17,131 nucleotides of DNA from CAZQYC01 sp043746555 (GTDB lineage: Bacteria; Pseudomonadota; Gammaproteobacteria; Steroidobacterales; Steroidobacteraceae). Where the stretch lies: positions 1 through 17,131 of the forward strand of contig JAYTQU010000144.1 of the NCBI GenBank assembly GCA_043746555.1, in the 5' to 3' direction. The stretch's first letter is position 1. The number at the start of each line of letters is the position of its first letter. The notes under the pieces were generated by a model. That model saw nothing but the letters and a program-made list of their open reading frames with translations. It was not told the DNA's origin and did no database searches. The position numbers were made by a program, and so were the translations under genes. This document shows positions 11,636-17,131 of this stretch, one piece after another.

Positions 11636-12553
11636 CTAATTTTTTGCGGCGATGCGTTCGGCTTGATTGCGCAGCAGTCGTCCAAATCCCAGTTGATCGT
11701 AGAGCTTATTGAGCGCAACCATGTCGAGTGGACGACGCTGCAAAGACTGCATCTCGGTTTGCATCGGAGCGTCGCAAGCAATCGACGTAAGTTGACGCGC
11801 TAGAAACGCAGCATCGCGATAATCGCGTAGTTGGCCGACGACGAATCCCGCATTGCGAAGTTTGAGTTTCAGGATGGCGTCCAAGTTTTCGTAAATATGT
11901 TCCAGCGATTGATAGTGCTTTAGCAATGTCGACGCCGTTTTCTTGCCGATGCCGGGCACACCTTGAATGTTATCGACGGCATCGCCCATGAGTGCAAGAA
12001 AATCCGCCATGCGTTCCGGGAGTACGCCAAAGCGCTCCGGGATGTCGTCGTATTCGTAGCGAGTTTCGCCGATGTAGTCCCAATACACATCGCCGGGTCG
12101 AATCAGTTGCGATAGATCTTTATCGCGCGTGATTAGCACCGTACGCTTGTTTTGCGAACGCGCATGCGTTGCGAGCGTGCCGATCAAATCATCTGCTTCG
12201 TACTGATCGCTGGAAAATTCGGCTAGTCCGTACGCCCGACACAATTCACGGCACCAAGCAAATTGCCGTTTGAGTTCAATGGGCGCGGGTTCGCGATTCG
12301 CCTTATAGGCTGGATAAAGTTCATTGCGAAACGATGTGGTGAGGCTTTGATCGAAGGCCACGCCGATTTGCTGCGGCGATTCGTGTTCCAACAAATCGCC
12401 GATGAATCGACCAAAGCCATGCACGGCATTGACGGGTTGACCATCACCATCGGTCAGAGTAACGGGAACGGAATAGTACGCGCGAAAGATAAATACCGAA
12501 GCGTCGACTAGATACAGCGGCGCATCGAGGGTGGCGGCGCCGCTAAGCGGCAT
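11636..12553 (-). CDS. 5'-3' exonuclease (PolA N-terminal/FEN-type, stand-alone)
   Basis: 305 residues corresponding to the N-terminal nuclease domain of DNA polymerase I without the polymerase. Metal-binding acidic residues are visible in order: YLVDASVF, VAFDQS, YEADDLIGTLA, LITRDKDLSQL, and GDAVDNIQGVPGIGKKTA. The last stretch is the helix-3-turn-helix DNA-binding motif. It would remove 5' flaps or degrade 5' ends in repair, in the cytoplasm. Its start overlaps the end of the HNH gene by 11 bases, and its stop is 4 bases before the kinase start, so the three are probably one transcript. A specialised FEN such as Xni/ExoIX is the nearest named analogue, but orthology is not shown. Confidence 0.92.
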   Translation of the reverse strand: MPLSGAATLDAPLYLVDASVFIFRAYYSVPVTLTDGDGQPVNAVHGFGRFIGDLLEHESPQQIGVAFDQSLTTSFRNELYPAYKANREPAPIELKRQFAWCRELCRAYGLAEFSSDQYEADDLIGTLATHARSQNKRTVLITRDKDLSQLIRPGDVYWDYIGETRYEYDDIPERFGVLPERMADFLALMGDAVDNIQGVPGIGKKTASTLLKHYQSLEHIYENLDAILKLKLRNAGFVVGQLRDYRDAAFLARQLTSIACDAPMQTEMQSLQRRPLDMVALNKLYDQLGFGRLLRNQAERIAAKN

Positions 12554-13160
12554 TCGCTTTTAGCCGTGCATGCAACGGACTGCTGCGCGGGAAATGCGCG
12601 AGCAAATATTCCATTTGATCGGCGAGTACGCGGCGACCTTTCAAGTAAATGTATTCGGCATAGGTCGGTGTGAACGGCACCGCGATCAATTGCATGCCCG
12701 CTTGCTCCGGCGTGCGCCACGCTTTCTCGTTGTTGCAAGTTCGACAAGCCGTGACAACATTCATCCACACGTCGCGACCGCCTTGACTTAGCGGACGAAT
12801 GTGATCGCGCGACAGCTGGTTGGAGGGAAAGCGTTGTCCGCAATACAAACACAAATGCGCATCGCGGCGGAACAGCGTTTGATTGTTGAGCGGCGGAATA
12901 TAGTCGCCGCGTAAATTGCCGGGGTTGTGGCTGTGACCGCGAGTCGCGATGATCGTATTCACATCGACTATGGTTCGGTGGCCCGTCTTCGCATTGGTGC
13001 CGCCCATCAGCGTGTACAAGCGCGACCCGCACGTATACGCGATCTGTTCCATGTGTTGCAAGCGCACCGCGTCCCGGTAATCGATCCACTCCAGTGGCAT
13101 TCCGGAAATATCCGTTCGCAGGATTTCTTGCGTCAAGCTTGGCTGATTAACACTCGTCAC
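12543..13160 (-). CDS. HNH endonuclease family protein
   Basis: 205 residues. The HNH zinc-finger core is clear: LFRRDAHLCLYCGQRF (CxxC), LSRDHIRPLSQGG (catalytic His), and NVVTACRTCNNEKAWRTPEQAGM (second CxxC and the Asn). The N-terminal part (TDISGMPLEWIDYRDAVRL) is typical of a widespread bacterial HNH family of unknown cellular role. The start is GTG at 13160 with AAGGG about 8 bases upstream. Overlap with the exonuclease gene suggests a shared nucleic-acid repair or defence task, which is inference. No methylase or helicase is nearby, so a restriction system is not supported. Confidence 0.9.
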   Translation of the reverse strand: MTSVNQPSLTQEILRTDISGMPLEWIDYRDAVRLQHMEQIAYTCGSRLYTLMGGTNAKTGHRTIVDVNTIIATRGHSHNPGNLRGDYIPPLNNQTLFRRDAHLCLYCGQRFPSNQLSRDHIRPLSQGGRDVWMNVVTACRTCNNEKAWRTPEQAGMQLIAVPFTPTYAEYIYLKGRRVLADQMEYLLAHFPRSSPLHARLKANAA

Positions 13161-13222
13161 GACGGCACCCTTACAGACCCACTTGTAAACTTAGGCAAAA
13201 CCTCTGTATGTGAAGTCGCGCA

Positions 13223-13252
13223 AGATTACGCGAGTTGGGTATCGGTATACAA
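13223..13252 (-). promoter_or_regulatory. Possible sigma-70 promoter for the HNH-exonuclease-kinase genes
   Basis: On the minus strand TTGTAT (13252-13247) and TAATCT (13228-13223) are 18 bases apart, roughly 60 bases before the GTG start at 13160. Each has a fair match to the -35 and -10 boxes. The assignment is weak and by eye. Confidence 0.25.
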
Positions 13253-13267
13253 CGGCGCGGCGATGCC

Positions 13268-13345
13268 GGCCTACTGGTCAACCGGGCTAACTGGCAATAG
13301 TCGGACCTGATCTGCGGCTTCCTTCTGGCCGGCTTACCAGTGGCC
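13268..13345. repeat. Imperfect 19-20 bp inverted repeat downstream of pntB
   Basis: The segment 13268-13287 (GGCCTACTGGTCAACCGGGC) and the reverse complement of 13327-13345 agree over nearly all positions with one gap and a few mismatches, around a 39-base spacer. AACTGGC at 13289-13295 can instead pair with GCCAGTT at 13343-13349, giving a competing fold. It follows the pntB stop by about 15 bases on the transcribed strand but lacks a T-run, so it may be a repeat or a transcript-end structure rather than an intrinsic terminator. Confidence 0.55.
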
Positions 13346-13360
13346 AGTTTGCCGTTGGCG

Positions 13361-14791
13361 TTAATGTCCGCCCTCCAGCGACTTGACCGCTTGGATCATT
13401 GCCACCATGACTTTTAAGGCGTCGCCGTACACCAGATTGCAGTTATCGGCGAAAAATAGCTCGTTTTCCACGCCGGAATACCCCTTGCCCTGACCGCGTT
13501 TAATCACGTAGACCTGCTTAGCCTGATCGACGTTAAGGATCGGCATGCCGTAAATGGGCGAAGATTTGTTGGTGCGTGCGGCTGGATTGACTGTGTCGTT
13601 GGCGCCAATGACGACGGCGACATCGGCTTCCTTAAACTCGTTATTGATGTCTTCCAAATCGTAAATCATGTCGTACGGCACGCCGGCTTCGGCGAGCAAT
13701 ACGTTCATATGTCCCGGCATGCGCCCGGCAACGGGATGAATGGCAAACTTAACGTCCACGCCCGCGTCGATCAAGAGTTTCACGAATTCATAAAGTTTGT
13801 GTTGAGCTTGGGCCACTGCCAAACCGTAACCGGGCGCAATGATGACCTTCGACGCATAGCGCATGTTGACGGCCGCGTCGCCGGCTTCCGCCGGTTTCAT
13901 CGTTCCCTTGATCTCGCCTTGTTGTTCGTCGCCGGTGGCGCCGAAGTTACTGAAAATCACATTCGACACGCTGCGATTCATCGCCTTCGCCATCAACAAC
14001 GTGAGCAGTGTTCCGGCCGAACCGACCACCATACCGGCGATCATGAGCGCAGGATTCTGCAGCACGTAGCCTTCGAATCCCACCGCCAGACCGGTGAAGG
14101 CGTTGTATAAGGAGATCACCACCGGCATATCCGCGCCGCCGATCGGCATGGTCATCAGCACACCGAAGAACAACGCGCCCGCGAAGAAACCGGCGACCAG
14201 TCCCGGATGTGCATGACCGTGATCGACAAACACGATATACAAACCGGCGGCTAGCGTCGCGATAAACACCGTGGCATTGAATGCCTGCTGACCTTTCACA
14301 CGCCAGGTGCCGTTGATTTTGCCGTCGAGCTTTGCCCATGCGATCAACGAACCTGCGAGCGAGATCGCACCGATGAGCGCGCCGATGATCGTCACCACGA
14401 GCGGAATCGTTTGATGCTCCGCGCTCTTACGCAACAATTCGACAGCGGCAATCGCGGCCGCCGCGCCACCGCCCATGCCGTTGTAGAGGGCGACCATTTG
14501 CGGCATCGCCGTCATCGCGACTTTCTTACCGCTCCACCAGGCCCAACCGGCACCGATAGCGAGTGCCGTGGCGGCAAGAATGACATTGGTATTGAGAAGC
14601 GGTCGCGCAGCGTCGTTGATGCCGAACACATATAAAAAGCTCGCGAGTGTCGCGACCAACATCCCGATGCCGGCAACGACAATCCCTGAGCGCGCCGTCA
14701 CCGGCGATGACATGCGCTTTAAGCCGTAGATAAAAAGAAACGCGGCAGCGAGATAACTGGCGTCGATGATGACCTGGGTATTCAATTGCAT
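13361..14791 (-). CDS. pntB: NAD(P) transhydrogenase subunit beta
   Basis: 476 residues. The N-terminal half holds the membrane helices of domain II (for example IIDASYLAAAFLFIYGL and LVAGFFAGALFFGVLMTMPIGG). The C-terminal part is the NADP(H)-binding domain III with GYGLAVAQAQ, GANDTVNPAA and KRGQGKGYSGVENELFF. With the alpha subunits it forms the proton-translocating inner-membrane enzyme that uses the proton gradient to reduce NADP+ with NADH. The start at MQLNTQVIIDASY was chosen because family homology begins there; a longer frame to 14842 overlaps the preceding gene. The gap to pntAb is 10 bases. The short repeat-like 13268-13345 structure follows. Confidence 0.96.
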   Translation of the reverse strand: MQLNTQVIIDASYLAAAFLFIYGLKRMSSPVTARSGIVVAGIGMLVATLASFLYVFGINDAARPLLNTNVILAATALAIGAGWAWWSGKKVAMTAMPQMVALYNGMGGGAAAAIAAVELLRKSAEHQTIPLVVTIIGALIGAISLAGSLIAWAKLDGKINGTWRVKGQQAFNATVFIATLAAGLYIVFVDHGHAHPGLVAGFFAGALFFGVLMTMPIGGADMPVVISLYNAFTGLAVGFEGYVLQNPALMIAGMVVGSAGTLLTLLMAKAMNRSVSNVIFSNFGATGDEQQGEIKGTMKPAEAGDAAVNMRYASKVIIAPGYGLAVAQAQHKLYEFVKLLIDAGVDVKFAIHPVAGRMPGHMNVLLAEAGVPYDMIYDLEDINNEFKEADVAVVIGANDTVNPAARTNKSSPIYGMPILNVDQAKQVYVIKRGQGKGYSGVENELFFADNCNLVYGDALKVMVAMIQAVKSLEGGH

Positions 14792-14801
14792 GTGCTCGAT
14801 C

Positions 14802-15131
14802 TTACTTTTTGTCTGCAGGCTTCCCTGCGGGTTTCCGGCCACTGGATTTGAACATCTCCAGCATGCGTTCGGTCACCACGTAACCGCCGGCGGCATTGCC
14901 TGCGCCCAACAGCACGCCAAAAAATCCGATAGCTTGTTCGACTGTCGATGTCGCATTCAGCAATGCGTACATAGCGCCAACCACAACGATGCCGTGTACG
15001 AAATTCGAACCCGACATCAACGGTGTGTGCAGAATTGACGGCACGCGACCGATGATCTCGTAGCCGGTGAAGGCCGCGAGCATGAAGATGTAAAGAGCGA
15101 CAAAGCCCGTGAGAGTGACTGTTAGATCCAT
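14802..15131 (-). CDS. pntAb: NAD(P) transhydrogenase subunit alpha, membrane part
   Basis: 109 residues of the alpha2 type, the split form of the alpha subunit. Three membrane segments are visible: LTGFVALYIFMLAAFTGYEII, FVHGIVVVGAMYALLNA and AIGFFGVLLGAGNAAGGYVV. The loop RVPSILHTPLMSGSNFVHGI is the family signature. The C-terminus is a short basic tail (KSSGRKPAGKPADKK). It supplies the alpha-side membrane helices between the soluble NAD domain and PntB. ATG 15131 was preferred to a TTG at 15137. A 96-base gap containing a 24-bp inverted repeat separates it from pntA, wider than usual for this operon. Confidence 0.93.
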   Translation of the reverse strand: MDLTVTLTGFVALYIFMLAAFTGYEIIGRVPSILHTPLMSGSNFVHGIVVVGAMYALLNATSTVEQAIGFFGVLLGAGNAAGGYVVTERMLEMFKSSGRKPAGKPADKK

Positions 15132-15156
15132 AAGCAAATTACCTTTGAAGTCGTCA

Positions 15157-15226
15157 GTAGTTAGTGGTCAGTGGTTAGCCGGAATCGAGATCGCGCCTCT
15201 CTGGCTAGCGACTGACAACTAGCCAC
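15157..15226. repeat. 24-bp imperfect inverted repeat between pntAa and pntAb
   Basis: The left arm 15157-15180 and the reverse complement of the right arm 15203-15226 agree at 19 of 24 positions, and some mismatches allow G-U pairing in RNA. The spacer is 22 bases. The left arm is built of repeating GTCAGT/GTTAGT-like units. The right arm ends one base before the pntAa stop codon. No T-run follows. It could damp transcription or protect the upstream message, altering the ratio of subunits, or be a dispersed repeat. Confidence 0.7.
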
Positions 15227-15227
15227 T

Positions 15228-16352
15228 TCATGCCTCAACCGCCTTGCGGGCCGCTTCGTTCATAATTTCGCCTGCGTGAGTGAGTGCGGTCTTGGCGATC
15301 ACTTCATCGCTCCAATCCAAATTGATCGCTTTGTCTTTGAGAAACAGTTCGATCAAATTATATTGATTTTTCGCATATAGCTCGCTCGCATGTTCGCCAA
15401 GCATGCTCGGCACATTGAGCGGTCCAACGATGGTGACTTGCCCAACTTGAATCGTCTCACCGGGCTTGGTGTATTCGCAGTTGCCGCCGCCTTCGGCCGC
15501 GAGATCGATAATCACGCTGCCTGCCTTCATACCGTCTACTTGGTGCTTGCCGATCAACTTCGGTGAAGGACGGCCCGGAATCGCAGCGGTCGTCACAATC
15601 ATGTCGGCTGCTTGAATGTGTTTGGTTATAACGGACGCGATCTTATCTTTTTCTTCTTGTGTCAATTCGCGCGCGTATCCGCCAGCGCCACGAGCATCGA
15701 CGCCGGTATCGACGAACTTTGCGCCGAGCGACTCGGCTTGTTCCTTCGTTTCTGGGCGCACATCGTAGCCTTCGGTCATCGCGCCCAAGCGACGCGCGGT
15801 GGCAAGCGCTTGCAAACCGGCGACACCCAATCCCATCACCAATGCTTTCTGCGGACGAATCGAACCCACTGCCGTCGTCATCATCGGCAGCATGCGCGCA
15901 AGATTCGTTGCACCTAACAATACCGAATAGTAGCCGGCGAGCGCGGCTTGACTCGACAACGCATCCATCGCCTGCGCACGAGTAATGCGCGGCACCAGTT
16001 CCATCGCAAAGCACGTGATCTTCTTATCGCGAAGGAGTTTGGTCAGCTCCACTTCTTTGGGCGCGTAGACAAACGAAATCAGAATCGCCCCATCCTTCAT
16101 TGCACGAACGATGTCGAGACTCGGCGGCTGCACGGCGACGATCACATCCGCGTTGCCAACCAACTCATTCGCATTGACCATGAACGTCACATTCTTAAAC
16201 GCGCTATCCGGCAGCTTCACCGCATCGCCCGCTCCCGCTTGCATGTGAATCTCGGCGCCGAGCTTGATGAGCTTGTCGACCACCGCAGGCACCATGGCCA
16301 CGCGCCGCTCGTTCGGCCGGGTTTCTTTCAGGACGGCAATCTTTACGGACAT
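15228..16352 (-). CDS. pntAa: NAD(P) transhydrogenase subunit alpha, NAD-binding part
   Basis: 374 residues of domain I in the split alpha form. Visible signatures are VLKETRPNERRVAMVP at the N-terminus, the RITRAQAMDALSSQA segment, the dinucleotide-binding GLGVAGLQALATARRLGA followed by YDVRPETKEQAESLGAKF, and AAIPGRPSPKLI. It binds NAD(H) on the cytoplasmic side and passes hydride to NADP+ on PntB. ATG 16352 has GGGAG about 5 bases upstream; a GTG two codons earlier is less likely. It is first in the operon, behind a leader of tandem repeats, and diverges from the COG4648-type gene. Confidence 0.95.
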   Translation of the reverse strand: MSVKIAVLKETRPNERRVAMVPAVVDKLIKLGAEIHMQAGAGDAVKLPDSAFKNVTFMVNANELVGNADVIVAVQPPSLDIVRAMKDGAILISFVYAPKEVELTKLLRDKKITCFAMELVPRITRAQAMDALSSQAALAGYYSVLLGATNLARMLPMMTTAVGSIRPQKALVMGLGVAGLQALATARRLGAMTEGYDVRPETKEQAESLGAKFVDTGVDARGAGGYARELTQEEKDKIASVITKHIQAADMIVTTAAIPGRPSPKLIGKHQVDGMKAGSVIIDLAAEGGGNCEYTKPGETIQVGQVTIVGPLNVPSMLGEHASELYAKNQYNLIELFLKDKAINLDWSDEVIAKTALTHAGEIMNEAARKAVEA

Positions 16353-16354
16353 GA

Positions 16355-16431
16355 ACACTCCCAGACATCCACCAAGTCACTCACCCAGACATTCAACAAG
16401 ACACTCTCCGATACACTGGCCGACGGAGAGT
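16355..16431 (-). promoter_or_regulatory. pntAa leader with tandem repeat and hairpin
   Basis: Two imperfect tandem units, 16355-16376 (22 bp) and 16377-16400 (24 bp), share the pattern CACTC..CCAGACAT.CA.CAAG on the plus strand. A third, decayed unit may start at 16401. The first unit includes the Shine-Dalgarno of pntAa. Just upstream in the transcript, ACTCTCCG (16403-16410) and CGGAGAGT (16424-16431) can form an 8-bp stem. A role in translation control is possible but unproven. Confidence 0.5.
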
Positions 16432-16461
16432 TAACCGGCTAAATGTACCAAACGTCGTGGC

Positions 16462-16491
16462 TTGTTTTGATGTTTTCTCAACATCAAACAA
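16462..16491. promoter_or_regulatory. Inverted repeat in the divergent pntAa / membrane-protein gap
   Basis: TTGTTTTGATGTT (16462-16474) and AACATCAAACAA (16480-16491) pair around a 5-base centre, with one extra T in the left arm; the TGATGTT/AACATCA core is exact. Lying between two divergent starts, it may be an operator for both genes. A second, smaller repeat, TCTACT/AGTAGA, lies at 16507-16528 just before the right-hand gene. Confidence 0.4.
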
Positions 16492-16535
16492 AAACTTCTA
16501 GTCAGGTCTACTAATAGAAATGAGTAGAATGGTTC

Positions 16536-17131
16536 AATGCGCCCCATTTTTTCGGCGGGTCTTGTTTTAGTCGGCGTGTCGTATCCATTGGTTGCGCACC
16601 TAGCCGTTGCCGTACAAAGTCCTGGATTGGCCCTTGCAGCTAGCGGCTTGCTTTCTTTTCTCTTGCTGTCGCGAGCTTTGCTTACCGGCCGATTATGGGC
16701 CTGGTGCTGTGTCGCGGCGCTGACGTGGTTCGCTTGGCTCTTGTGGCAACGGGATGCGACGGTGCTGCCTCTATACGCACCACCGGTCCTGACGAATTTG
16801 TTCATGGCTTGGATCTTCGGGCGTACTCTTATAGGTGACCGCACTCCCTTGATCACGCAGTTTATTCGCGCGATTCGCGGGGCCGACGACCCGCTTAATA
16901 GCGACATTTATAGTTACGGCCGACGCATTACCTGGGCTTGGACCTGGCTCTTTGCAATGCTTGCAACGATCAATCTAATGCTTGCGTTGTTGGCCGAGCC
17001 CTCAGGTCTATTGCTACTGGCCGGGATTCGACCGCCGATCACCGTCCCGCAATCGATCTGGTCGGCGTTTGCAAATCTATTCGACTATTTCGCGATAGCC
17101 GCATTTGTGGCGGTCGAGTACGCGCTACGCC
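16536..17131 (+). CDS. COG4648-type integral membrane protein (partial, runs off the window)
   Basis: 198 complete codons with no stop before the edge. It is hydrophobic throughout, with about six membrane segments, for example SAGLVLVGVSYPLVAHLAVA, WAWCCVAALTWFAWLLW and WTWLFAMLATINLMLALLA. The central PVLTNLFMAWIFGRTLI...PLITQFIRAIRG, followed by YGRRITWAWTWLFA, resembles the COG4648 membrane proteins found in aryl polyene and xanthomonadin gene clusters. That assignment is from memory of the family pattern. ATG 16536 is the first start after an in-frame stop at 16521. If correct, a pigment or fatty-acyl biosynthesis cluster should continue to the right. Confidence 0.7.

Noticed and set aside
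12543..13160. HNH protein as part of a restriction-modification or CRISPR effector system
   Set aside because: No methyltransferase, helicase, Cas gene or repeat array is present nearby; the sequence matches a general HNH family.
13295..13360. An intrinsic terminator after pntB
   Set aside because: Stems are present but no U-tract follows on the transcribed strand, so it is reported only as an inverted repeat.
16431..16907. A 158-codon minus-strand frame upstream of pntAa
   Set aside because: It lies opposite a plus-strand frame with clear membrane-protein character, has unnatural composition, and lacks a ribosome binding site.

Overview
The window looks like a gammaproteobacterial chromosome of moderate GC content. 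Supporting signs are a three-gene pntAa-pntAb-pntB transhydrogenase operon, a yjdF-like gene, a stand-alone PolA-type 5'-3' exonuclease beside a fructosamine kinase, an OsmC protein of the YhfA type, and a membrane protein of the COG4648 type known from aryl polyene/xanthomonadin loci. The species cannot be named from this sequence.

Region 1 (1-4270) is a damaged chromosomal integron. Four complete attC sites (119-184, 801-890, 1324-1414, 1777-1841) separate one partial and four complete cassettes. All cassette genes read leftward on the minus strand. In each complete cassette the 7-bp core at its start is the exact reverse complement of the 5' core of its own attC, and each attC folds with an unpaired base in one arm. 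Three complete cassettes encode small exported proteins or a lipoprotein; the fourth encodes a membrane-anchored protein. The integrase gene (3301-4270, plus strand) has the expected orientation but is dead: it lacks its N-terminus, has a frameshift across the catalytic HxxR motif, and carries two roughly 50-bp double-hairpin insertions. Its 5' end, its promoter and most of attI have been replaced by a 5'-truncated IS91-family element (2220 to about 3300).

Region 2 (4458-9313) is a leftward run of genes: a MaoC-like hydratase, a phosphotriesterase-family hydrolase and a DUF2238 membrane protein in a tight operon; then a periplasmic glyoxalase-fold protein with its own predicted promoter, an ABC exporter, and a DUF2283 protein.

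Region 3 (9314-10692) has a 190-bp MITE-like element with 31-bp terminal inverted repeats in the divergent gap between the hydratase and osmC. A type II toxin-antitoxin pair follows.

Region 4 (10699-13160) is a leftward overlapping set: HNH endonuclease, 5'-3' exonuclease, fructosamine kinase. The kinase carries an in-frame 51-bp insertion of the same double-hairpin family that hit the integrase.

Region 5 (13161-17131) is the transhydrogenase operon with a 24-bp inverted repeat between its first two genes and tandem repeats in its leader. A COG4648-type membrane protein gene diverges from it and runs off the right edge.

The two most unusual features are the integron whose control region was overwritten by an IS91 element, and a short double-hairpin repeat that inserts into coding sequence, in frame at two of three sites.
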